Assembly: GCA_963929535.1 (NCBI GenBank)
Contig: CAWVIZ010000014.1
Span: forward strand, 186,001 to 250,000
DNA length: 64,000 nucleotides
Source of the DNA: Pullilachnospira sp963929535
GTDB taxonomy: Bacteria > Bacillota > Clostridia > Lachnospirales > Lachnospiraceae
Direction: 5' to 3'
Part shown: positions 33,633-41,271 of the stretch, in pieces
Layout: each line of letters opens with the position of its first letter
Numbering within the stretch: position 1 is the first letter of the stretch
The notes under the pieces: model-generated
The model's input: the letters and a program-made list of their open reading frames with translations, nothing else
Database searches by the model: none
What the model was told of the DNA's origin: nothing
Made by a program: the position numbers and the translations under genes

Positions 33633-35459
33633 ATGTGTGGAATTGTAGGCTATATTGGGGAGAAACAGGCTGCTCCGCTTTTGCTGGAAGGGCTGGAGAA
33701 GCTGGAATACCGGGGGTATGATTCCGCGGGAATCGCGGTGTTTGACGGGAAAGATATCCATATGGCGAAGGCTTCCGGAAGGCTGAGGGTACTGAGGGAG
33801 CTGACGGAGGATGGAAGTGTGCTGAAGGGAACAGCGGGGATCGGACACACCCGATGGGCGACCCACGGAAGTCCTACGGATGTCAACGCGCACCCTCATT
33901 TTAACAGTGACAGCAGCATCGCAGTGGTACACAACGGGATCATTGAAAATTATCTGAAGCTGAAACGGAAGCTGGAAGGGAAAGGGTATTCCTTTCTGTC
34001 GGAGACCGATACAGAGGTGATCGTTCATCTTCTGGATTACCACTACCGGGGAGACCCTGTGGAGACGATTACCAAGGTAATGCACCGGATGGAGGGCTCC
34101 TACGCGCTGGGGATCATATTCCGGGATCATCCGGGTGAGATCTATGCGGTGAGGAAGGACAGTCCGCTGATCGTGGGAGCTGCCGGGGAGGGGAATTTCA
34201 TTGCCTCCGATGTACCTGCCGTATTAAAGTACACCCGTCAGGTATATTTCCTGGAAAATGAGGAGATTGCCAGGCTTACCGGGAATTTGCTGGAATTTTT
34301 CAATATCGACGGGGAACTGATAACCAAGGAAGTCACCACAGTGGATTGGGATATGAGCGCGGCGGAAAAGGGCGGCTATGAGTATTTCATGCTGAAAGAG
34401 ATCTATGAGCAGCCCAAGGCAGCGGCGGATACCCTGAACCCCCGGCTGGATGGGAACCGGATCAGACTGGAAGAGCTGCATATGACGGATGAGGAGATCC
34501 GGGCCATACGAAAGATCTATATGGTGGGCTGCGGATCCGCCTATCATACTGCCATGACTGCCAAGTATGTCATGGAGGGGCTTGCCAGGATTCCCGTGGA
34601 GGTGGATCTGGCATCGGAGTTCCGCTACCGGAATCCCATCCTGGACAGGGATACCCTGGTGGTTGCGGTCAGCCAGTCCGGGGAGACGGCGGATACCCTG
34701 GCGGCCCTCCGGGAAGCCGGAAAACAGGGGGTAAGGACTTTGGGGATCGTCAACGTGGTGGGAAGCTCCATTGCCCGGGAAGCGGACAGCGTGCTGTATA
34801 CCTGGGCCGGTCCGGAGATCGCCGTGGCTACCACAAAGGCGTACAGCACCCAGCTGATCGTTCATTATCTGCTGGCCATGAAATTTGCCCAGGTCAGAGG
34901 AACTGTGGATCCGGAGCTTCTGGTCTCCATGACGGAGCAGCTTCGGGCATTGCCGGATCAGATGAAAGAGCTTCTGGAGGGGAAGGAACGGGTGCAGAAG
35001 CTGGCCAGCCGGTATCTGGCCACAGAACACGTATTTTTCATCGGCAGAGGTATCGATTACGCCATTTCCCTGGAGGGATCCCTGAAGCTGAAGGAGATTT
35101 CCTATATTCATTCCGAGGCGTATGCGGCGGGAGAACTGAAGCATGGAACGATTTCCCTGATCGAGGAGGATACCCTGGTGACGGCGGTGATCACTCAGGA
35201 GGATCTGTATAAGAAAACACTCAGCAATGTCCAGGAGGTGAAGACCCGGGGCGCCTATGTACTGGCTGTGACCAATAAGGGCCACAGTGAAGTGGAAAAA
35301 ATGGCGGATTATGTTCTGTATCTGCCGGAAACCAACAAGTATTTTACCAATTCGCTGGCGATCATCCCTCTGCAGCTTTTCAGCTATTACGTGTCCCTGG
35401 GGAAGGGACTGGATGTGGATAAACCGCGAAATCTGGCAAAGTCTGTTACTGTAGAGTGA
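33633..35459 (+). CDS. glmS: Glutamine--fructose-6-phosphate aminotransferase (isomerising)
   Basis: 608 residues, full length. It makes glucosamine-6-phosphate, the entry point to UDP-GlcNAc for peptidoglycan and surface glycans. The class II glutaminase domain begins MCGIVGYIG with Cys2 as nucleophile, and has HTRWATHG and HNGIIEN. Two SIS domains follow: GCGSAYHTAM with SQSGETADTL, and IGRGIDYAISLEGSLKLKE. It ends DKPRNLAKSVTVE, as in the family. AGGAGGT precedes the ATG. It has its own promoter and stands just after the glycan locus that uses its product. Confidence 0.97.
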   Translation: MCGIVGYIGEKQAAPLLLEGLEKLEYRGYDSAGIAVFDGKDIHMAKASGRLRVLRELTEDGSVLKGTAGIGHTRWATHGSPTDVNAHPHFNSDSSIAVVHNGIIENYLKLKRKLEGKGYSFLSETDTEVIVHLLDYHYRGDPVETITKVMHRMEGSYALGIIFRDHPGEIYAVRKDSPLIVGAAGEGNFIASDVPAVLKYTRQVYFLENEEIARLTGNLLEFFNIDGELITKEVTTVDWDMSAAEKGGYEYFMLKEIYEQPKAAADTLNPRLDGNRIRLEELHMTDEEIRAIRKIYMVGCGSAYHTAMTAKYVMEGLARIPVEVDLASEFRYRNPILDRDTLVVAVSQSGETADTLAALREAGKQGVRTLGIVNVVGSSIAREADSVLYTWAGPEIAVATTKAYSTQLIVHYLLAMKFAQVRGTVDPELLVSMTEQLRALPDQMKELLEGKERVQKLASRYLATEHVFFIGRGIDYAISLEGSLKLKEISYIHSEAYAAGELKHGTISLIEEDTLVTAVITQEDLYKKTLSNVQEVKTRGAYVLAVTNKGHSEVEKMADYVLYLPETNKYFTNSLAIIPLQLFSYYVSLGKGLDVDKPRNLAKSVTVE

Positions 35460-35524
35460 GAGGATCGTTCAGGGTTTTGTCTGTTTTGTAAATAATTCGT
35501 CACACTTTGAACACATTTTTCGGA

Positions 35525-35530
35525 TATAAT
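35525..35530 (+). promoter_or_regulatory. -10 box upstream of htrA
   Basis: A TATAAT is present with AT-rich sequence around it, but the -35 region 17 bp before it (about 35502-35507) does not resemble TTGACA. The promoter may need an activator or another sigma factor. Confidence 0.45.
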
Positions 35531-35592
35531 ACATTTGGTTTTTAAAACGGATGGAAAAAAAGGATCCGGAAACGGGAAGAGAGGATGAATCT

Positions 35593-37485
35593 ATGAGCGA
35601 CGAATGGAACTGGGGTCAACCGGAGGATGGAAAGTCTGATCCGGCCAGGAAGGATAGAGAACAGCAGACAGGTGATCAGGAAGCAGCTGCCACCCGCCAG
35701 GGAAGCTTTGGGGACGGAACGGATGCCCCGCAGGATATCCGGGAGCCGGAGCGCCGGGCAGAGGGATCGGAGGAAACGGAAGACGGCGCGGATGCCGGGG
35801 AAAAAGGAATGTCCGGGGAGAATGATCAGACTGAGACGTACCATTGGGTGAATCCCCGTGTGCGGGGAGACGGCAGCGGTACGCAGGAGAATACCTATGA
35901 GACCAGTCAGTACCGGGAAGATGTGACCAGCCAGCCGGCAGGCGGCGGGCAGGAAAATGCCGGCGCGTCCGGACAGACCGGAGGAGGCGCATATGGTCAG
36001 GGGACAGGAAGATATCAGGGAAGTCCCTATGGCCGGGGAACTGCAGGAAGCTACGGACAGAATACAGGCAGTCAGGGGACTGCAGGAAACTGGGGACAGC
36101 AGGGAACGGCTGCCCAGGGACAGGACGGCAGCCGACAGAACGGACCGGGAAGCGCCAGACCGGCTACAGGACAGCGCAGATACGGCGATTATCAGATGGG
36201 ACGGGAGAAGGCTCCGGTACCGGAGAAAAAGAAAAAAGATGGAAAACCCATGGGCACCGGAAAGCGTTTTCTGGTGACGGCGGGGATGGCGGTGGTCTTT
36301 GGCGTGATCGCCGGCGGTGTAATGTTTGGAGTCAATTACCTTGGACAGGAGCTGACCGGTCAGAACCGTACTCCGGTACAGGTGCCGTCCACCAGTACAG
36401 CCGGACAGACAGAGGATCTGACGGAAAACGACCAGACGGTATCCTCCGGTACGGATGGCGGATTTTCTGTGGCGCAAGTGGCGGAAAACGCTATGCCCTC
36501 CGTTGTTTCCATTACCAGTGCCAGCGTGGAGATCGTGCAGGATTTCTTCGGAGGAACCCAGGAATATCCCATCGAGAGCGCCGGATCCGGAATCATTGTG
36601 GGACAGAATGATGAGGAGCTTCTGATCGCCACCAACAATCATGTGGTGACAGGCGCGGAGACGCTTACGGTTTCCTTTGCCGATGAGTCTTCTTATGAGG
36701 CGGTGCTGAAGGGAACGGACGAGGATAATGATCTGGCGGTGATCTCCGTAAAGTTCAGCGATCTTTCCCAGGAGACTCTGGCAGCCATCAAGGTGATCAG
36801 CCTGGGAGATTCGGATGCGCTGCAGATCGGGGAGCAGGTGGTGGCCATCGGAAACGCTCTGGGCTATGGCCAGTCGGTAACTTCCGGATGGGTCAGCGCT
36901 GTGGACCGGGATATCACGGATGAGAACGGCAACGTGTCTGAAAATCTGATCCAGACAGATGCGGCCATCAACCCGGGCAACAGCGGAGGAGCTCTGCTGA
37001 ATATGAGCGGAGAGCTGATCGGGATCAATGTGGCCAAAACTTCCGGAAGTTCTGTGGAAGGTATGGGCTATGCCATTCCCATTGCGGTGGCAGAACCGAT
37101 ACTGGATGGTCTGATGAGCCGGGAGACCCGGTTTAAGGTGGATGAGGACCAGGCAGCATATATCGGAGTAACTTGCCTGAATGTGGATTCCAGTGTTTCC
37201 CAGATGTATGGAATTCCGGAGGGAGCTTTTGTGGACAGCGTGGAATCGGAAGGCCCGGCAGAACAGGCAGGCATCCAGGCCAATGATGTGATCACCGAGT
37301 TTGACGGTGTGAAGGTCTCCGGAAGTCAGGGGCTGGTGGATCTGCTGGAATACTATGAGGCAGGCGAAACTGTGGAAGTGGTGTTCGCAAGAGCAGAGAA
37401 CGGAGAATATAAGGAGCATACTGTTTCCGCTACGCTGGGAAAGAGAAGCGAGATGAAGCAGGAGGATCCTTCTTTGCAGGAATAG
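35593..37485 (+). CDS. Membrane-anchored HtrA/DegP-like serine protease with PDZ domain
   Basis: 630 residues from the ATG at 35593, 7 bases after AGAGAGGA; another ATG 42 bases upstream is possible. The first 220 residues are hydrophilic, then rich in Gly, Gln, Thr and Tyr (GQGTGRYQG-like stretches). One membrane helix (about 225-247) follows. The trypsin-like domain has H350 in ATNNHVV, D380 in EDNDLAVI and S464 in NPGNSGGALLN, a complete triad. A single PDZ domain (about 520-610) ends the protein. HtrA proteases degrade or refold damaged exported proteins. The long low-complexity cytoplasmic part is unusual in length. Confidence 0.92.
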   Translation: MSDEWNWGQPEDGKSDPARKDREQQTGDQEAAATRQGSFGDGTDAPQDIREPERRAEGSEETEDGADAGEKGMSGENDQTETYHWVNPRVRGDGSGTQENTYETSQYREDVTSQPAGGGQENAGASGQTGGGAYGQGTGRYQGSPYGRGTAGSYGQNTGSQGTAGNWGQQGTAAQGQDGSRQNGPGSARPATGQRRYGDYQMGREKAPVPEKKKKDGKPMGTGKRFLVTAGMAVVFGVIAGGVMFGVNYLGQELTGQNRTPVQVPSTSTAGQTEDLTENDQTVSSGTDGGFSVAQVAENAMPSVVSITSASVEIVQDFFGGTQEYPIESAGSGIIVGQNDEELLIATNNHVVTGAETLTVSFADESSYEAVLKGTDEDNDLAVISVKFSDLSQETLAAIKVISLGDSDALQIGEQVVAIGNALGYGQSVTSGWVSAVDRDITDENGNVSENLIQTDAAINPGNSGGALLNMSGELIGINVAKTSGSSVEGMGYAIPIAVAEPILDGLMSRETRFKVDEDQAAYIGVTCLNVDSSVSQMYGIPEGAFVDSVESEGPAEQAGIQANDVITEFDGVKVSGSQGLVDLLEYYEAGETVEVVFARAENGEYKEHTVSATLGKRSEMKQEDPSLQE

Positions 37486-37502
37486 AATATACGGTTAAGA
37501 CA

Positions 37503-37536
37503 AAAGCGGAGTTTTGAAGAACTCCGCTTTTTCTTT
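37503..37536 (+). terminator. htrA terminator
   Basis: AAAGCGGAGTT (37503-37513) pairs with AACTCCGCTTT (37520-37530) over a six-base loop, followed by TTCTTT. Confidence 0.88.
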
Positions 37537-37574
37537 ATCTGCCGCAGAACAGAGATTCTTTATAAAAAGTTCAC

Positions 37575-37603
37575 TTGAGGCAGAGCGTTAATTGGGATAT
37601 AAT
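37575..37603 (+). promoter_or_regulatory. clpX operon promoter
   Basis: TTGAGG (37575-37580), 17-bp spacer, TATAAT (37598-37603), about 40 bases before the ATG at 37649. Confidence 0.78.
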
Positions 37604-37648
37604 AACTATGTATATTATTCAGAACACAGAAAAGAAAGGTCGTATTAC

Positions 37649-39079
37649 ATGTCAGATGACAAGGATTTAAAGGAAAAAGATTCTCTTGGGGATGAATCCG
37701 GAGAGAAGAAGGATAAAGATCCGGGCAGGGAGGATGAATATGAAAAGGTGTGCTTTCTCTGCCGGAGACCGGAGAGTAAGACCGGTCCTATGATCACGCT
37801 TCCGCAGAACATCCATATCTGTACGGAGTGTATGCAGAAAAGCTTTGATACCATGAACAACAGCAACATCAATTATACGGATCTGATGAACCGGATGCCG
37901 AATCTGGGATCGATGGATCTGTCTGCGCTGTCCAACCGGGTGCCGGAGAAGCAGAGGGTTAAAAAGAAGAAGGATCCTGAGGAAAAGAAGAAGTTTTCCA
38001 TGAAGGATGTGCCGCCGCCCCACCGGATCAAGGCCATGCTGGACGAGTATGTGATCGGACAGGAGCATGCAAAGAAAGTGATTTCTGTGGGGGTGTACAA
38101 TCATTATAAGCGGGTGCTTTCGGATCATCAGGACGGTGTGGAGATCGAAAAGTCCAATATGCTGATGATCGGTCCCACCGGCAGCGGGAAGACATACATG
38201 GTGCAGACGCTGGCCAGACTTCTGGATGTGCCGCTGGCGGTAACGGACGCCACCTCTCTTACAGAAGCCGGGTATATAGGAGATGATGTGGAAAGCGTGC
38301 TTTCCAAGCTGCTGGCTGTGGCGGACAATGATGTGGAGAAAGCAGAGCATGGGATCATTTTCATTGACGAGATCGACAAGATCGCCAAGAAGAAAAATAC
38401 CAACCAGAGGGATGTCAGCGGTGAGGCGGTGCAGCAGGGCCTTCTGAAGCTGCTTGAGGGAAGCAGTGTGGAGGTTCCGGTGGGAGCCAACAGCAAGAAT
38501 GCCATGGTACCCATGACAACGGTGAATACCAACAATATTCTGTTCATCTGCGGAGGGGCATTCCCGGACCTGGAGGATGTGATCAAGGAACGGCTGAACA
38601 AACAGGCATCCATTGGATTTCAGGCAGATCTGAAGGATAAGTATGACCAGGATAAGGATATCCTGTCCAAGGTGACAGTGGAGGATCTGCGCAGATTTGG
38701 TATGGTTCCGGAGTTCCTGGGGCGGCTTCCCATTGTGTTTACCCTGCAGGGACTTACCAGGGATATGCTGGTGAAGATCCTGGAAGAGCCGAAAAATGCC
38801 ATCCTGAAGCAGTACCGGAAGCTACTGGCGATGGACGAGGTAAAGCTGGAATTTGACAGGGGAGCTCTGGAGGCTATTGCCGACCGGGCTATGGAGAAAG
38901 ATACCGGGGCCAGAGCGCTGCGGGCTATCCTGGAGGAATATATGCTGGATATCATGTATGAGATCCCCAAGGATGATAATATCGGGGAAGTGGTGATCAC
39001 CAGAGAATATATCGAGCATACAGGCGGTCCCCGGATCCTTTTGAGGGGGCAGGAGCCGTATCTGATAGAAGCGAACTAA
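37649..39079 (+). CDS. clpX: ATP-dependent Clp protease ATPase subunit ClpX
   Basis: 476 residues from the ATG at 37649 (AAGAAAGG in front; the upstream frame passes through the promoter). A charged N-terminal 30 residues precede a C4 zinc finger (C35, C38, C58, C61). The AAA+ core has GPTGSGKT (175-182), IIFIDEIDKIA, pore loop GYIG and DVSGEAVQQ. The ClpP-docking tripeptide IGF is present at 322-324, so it should dock ClpP. It unfolds tagged proteins and feeds them to ClpP. No clpP lies beside it, and the extended acidic/basic N-terminus is unlike the short one of standard ClpX, so it may be a second ClpX. Confidence 0.88.
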   Translation: MSDDKDLKEKDSLGDESGEKKDKDPGREDEYEKVCFLCRRPESKTGPMITLPQNIHICTECMQKSFDTMNNSNINYTDLMNRMPNLGSMDLSALSNRVPEKQRVKKKKDPEEKKKFSMKDVPPPHRIKAMLDEYVIGQEHAKKVISVGVYNHYKRVLSDHQDGVEIEKSNMLMIGPTGSGKTYMVQTLARLLDVPLAVTDATSLTEAGYIGDDVESVLSKLLAVADNDVEKAEHGIIFIDEIDKIAKKKNTNQRDVSGEAVQQGLLKLLEGSSVEVPVGANSKNAMVPMTTVNTNNILFICGGAFPDLEDVIKERLNKQASIGFQADLKDKYDQDKDILSKVTVEDLRRFGMVPEFLGRLPIVFTLQGLTRDMLVKILEEPKNAILKQYRKLLAMDEVKLEFDRGALEAIADRAMEKDTGARALRAILEEYMLDIMYEIPKDDNIGEVVITREYIEHTGGPRILLRGQEPYLIEAN

Positions 39080-39095
39080 AAAGGAGGTTTTTGCC

Positions 39096-39701
39096 ATGGA
39101 TGATTTTTTCGATAATCTGAGACAGACGCTTTCCGAGACGGCGGAGGCCGTGGGAAAGAAAACAGAGGAACTGGTGGAGACGCAGAAGCTCAGGAGCCGG
39201 ATCCGTACGGCCCAGCGGAATGTGGACCAGGATTACCGAAAGCTGGGACATATGGTTTTTCAGCGGTTTGTGGAAGGCGAGGCGCTGGATCAGGAGCTTT
39301 CGTCAATATGCGATGACATTCTTGAAGTACAGGCGCAGATTGCCCGTTATCAGGAGGCTCTGGCGAAAAAAAGAGGACAGGATATCTGTCCGGCCTGCGG
39401 AAAGCCCAACCCTTCGGGAGCGTCCTTCTGTATGTTCTGCGGGGCGGAGCTGCCGGCGCAGGAGGATGACGGCCCCCATTTTGAGGAGGAAGATCAGGAT
39501 ACGGCCCGGTGGAAGGAAGGATCCGGTGACAGTGGGATGACCGATCCGGAGGCTGCCCGGCAGGATCAGGAGACGGAGGGAGCAGAGCCATCTGCAGCTT
39601 CAGAAGAAACCGGAGCGGAGGAATCTACGGAGCAGGAAAAGGCAGAGCCGGAAAAAGAAGAAATGGAAAAAACAGAAACGGCTGAGGAAGAACGGAAGTA
39701 A
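39096..39701 (+). CDS. Zinc-ribbon protein with coiled coil and acidic tail
   Basis: 201 residues, function not recognised. Residues 1-90 are charged and helical (coiled coil likely). A double-CxxC zinc ribbon CPACGKPNPSGASFCMFCGAEL (four Cys, written here in parts: CPACGKPN and FCMFCG) is at about 98-118. The last 80 residues are extremely rich in Glu, Gln and Ala. No signal or membrane segment. AAAAGGAGG precedes the ATG; it lies 16 bp after clpX and 12 bp before lspA. Related small proteins in this group of bacteria are annotated only as zinc-ribbon domain proteins. Confidence 0.7.
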   Translation: MDDFFDNLRQTLSETAEAVGKKTEELVETQKLRSRIRTAQRNVDQDYRKLGHMVFQRFVEGEALDQELSSICDDILEVQAQIARYQEALAKKRGQDICPACGKPNPSGASFCMFCGAELPAQEDDGPHFEEEDQDTARWKEGSGDSGMTDPEAARQDQETEGAEPSAASEETGAEESTEQEKAEPEKEEMEKTETAEEERK

Positions 39702-39713
39702 GAGGATAGACGG

Positions 39714-40169
39714 ATGATCTGGATAGGAATTGCAGCAGGAATATTTCTGCTGGATTATGGAATCAAGGCCTGGGTGGAGAAGCATCTCAAGGCGGATTTG
39801 GTAAAGGAGATCGTGGGGGACAGGATTCTGCTGAGAAAGTTCCATAACCCGGGGCTGGCTCTGGGGATGGGGGCGGAAAAGCCGGGACTGGTAAAATCCG
39901 GAAGCCTGATCCTGTGGCTGATCCTGGCAGGCAGCTATCTCTGGCTTCTGACAAAAAAAGGGCTTAGGATGGTGAAGCTGGGCGGAGCTATGATTTTGGG
40001 CGGCGGCGCCAGCAATCTGGCAGACCGGCTGATAAGAGGCCGGGTGACAGACTATTTCAGTTTTAACGTGCAGTGGAAGAAGCTGCGCAGTCTGGTGTTT
40101 AATCTTTCAGACTGGTTTATTGCCATCGGAGCGGTGCTGGCGGTTATCGGCCTGGGAAAGCGCAGGTGA
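39714..40169 (+). CDS. lspA: Lipoprotein signal peptidase (signal peptidase II)
   Basis: 151 residues with four membrane helices. It cuts the signal peptide of prolipoproteins in front of the lipid-modified cysteine. The two catalytic aspartates are visible: D104 in GGGASNLADRL and D133 in FNLSDWFIAIG, with the preceding FHNPGLALGM region corresponding to the usual NxGxAF motif. The sequence is shorter and more divergent than typical LspA, so the name is a family call. It would serve lipoproteins such as the one at 56384. Confidence 0.8.
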   Translation: MIWIGIAAGIFLLDYGIKAWVEKHLKADLVKEIVGDRILLRKFHNPGLALGMGAEKPGLVKSGSLILWLILAGSYLWLLTKKGLRMVKLGGAMILGGGASNLADRLIRGRVTDYFSFNVQWKKLRSLVFNLSDWFIAIGAVLAVIGLGKRR

Positions 40170-40172
40170 TAC

Positions 40173-41006
40173 ATGGATCGGGGAAAATTATACAGATGTT
40201 ATGAATGCATCAGGGAGAGGATTCCCTTTGTACCCCGGCTTGCCCTGGTTCTGGGGTCCGGGCTGGGTGACTATGCGGATACTGTTAAGACAGAGGGGGT
40301 CATTCCCTACGAAACGATCCGGGATTTTCCCAGATCCACGGTGGAAGGGCATAAGGGGCAGTTTGTATTTGCCAGGATCCAGGAGGTTCCGGTGGTGATG
40401 ATGCAGGGACGGGTACACTACTATGAAGGGTACGATATGGAGGATGTGGTGCTTCCGGTTCGGCTGATGCGGCTGATGGGAGCAGAGTTCCTGTTTCTGA
40501 CCAATGCGGCCGGCGGGGTGAACCATCAGTTTCAGGCAGGTGATCTGATGGTGATCACCGACCAGATCGCTTCCTTTGTGCCTTCCCCTCTGATCGGAGA
40601 AAATGACAGGAAGCTGGGACCCAGATTTCCGGATATGAGCCAAATCTATCGGAGGGATCTGTGCCAGGTGATCCGGGAGTCGGGAGCCTCTCTGGGGATC
40701 TCTCTGAGGGAAGGCGTCTACCTGCAGTTTACAGGTCCTGCCTATGAGTCACCTGCGGAGGTGCGGATGGCGCGGATCCTGGGAGCGGACGCAGTGGGGA
40801 TGAGCACGGCCTGCGAGGCCGTGGCGGCCAATCATATGGGAATGAAGATCCTGGGAATATCCTTTATCTCCAATCTGGCCTGTGGAATGACGGACCGTCC
40901 TCTGTCCCACCAGGAGGTGCAGGAGGCCGCCGATGAGGCGGCACCCAGATTCCGTGCTCTGGTGACAGAAGTGATCCGGAGGATCGGAGAGAATTTGCGA
41001 CAGTGA
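40173..41006 (+). CDS. punA: Purine nucleoside phosphorylase
   Basis: 277 residues, full length for the trimeric PNP family. It splits guanosine, inosine and related nucleosides with phosphate into base and ribose-1-phosphate. Motifs: LVLGSGLGDYAD for phosphate binding, GHKGQFVF, QGRVHYYEGY, TNAAGGVN (about 108-115), YLQFTGPAYESPAEVRM and VGMSTACEAVAANHMG. SNLACGMTD near the C-terminus completes the base-binding site. It starts three bases after lspA, so translation may be coupled. A MITE copy lies between its stop and its terminator. Confidence 0.93.
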   Translation: MDRGKLYRCYECIRERIPFVPRLALVLGSGLGDYADTVKTEGVIPYETIRDFPRSTVEGHKGQFVFARIQEVPVVMMQGRVHYYEGYDMEDVVLPVRLMRLMGAEFLFLTNAAGGVNHQFQAGDLMVITDQIASFVPSPLIGENDRKLGPRFPDMSQIYRRDLCQVIRESGASLGISLREGVYLQFTGPAYESPAEVRMARILGADAVGMSTACEAVAANHMGMKILGISFISNLACGMTDRPLSHQEVQEAADEAAPRFRALVTEVIRRIGENLRQ

Positions 41007-41037
41007 CGCCCAAAAGCGGAACTGCTGGGGATAACGC

Positions 41038-41180
41038 GTAACAGTTCAGCCTTCCAATGTCCCGCGAGGTGTCACGCTGCATTCACAGCGTGATCCCGAG
41101 ACTTGCGGGCGCCAGGCTGCGAAAATCGCAGCCTGTGTGCATGCATTTGTAACAGTGAAGCCGGAAGGCTGAACTGTTAC
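41038..41180. mobile_element. MITE-like 143-bp element, copy C
   Basis: Ends GTAACAGTTCAGCCTTC and GAAGGCTGAACTGTTAC; flanked by the exact 8-bp duplication GATAACGC (41030-41037 and 41181-41188). One inner hairpin reads CACGCTG/CAGCGTG where other copies have CCCGCTG/CAGCGGG, a paired change that keeps the stem. It entered the foot of the punA terminator. Confidence 0.88.
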
Positions 41181-41192
41181 GATAACGCAGAA

Positions 41193-41227
41193 AAAGGCGG
41201 GAAAAACGTTGGAATTTTCCCGCCTTT
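41193..41227 (+). terminator. Terminator hairpin after punA
   Basis: A 13-bp stem (41193-41205 with 41215-41227, AAAGGCGGGAAAA) over nine bases. The stem can be extended outward by AGAA and ATAAC against CTGTTAT, interrupted by mismatches. The downstream T content is low. Confidence 0.65.
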
Positions 41228-41271
41228 CTGTTATGCTTGGAGGAAGCAGGAAAATGAGAAAGGAGCAGACG

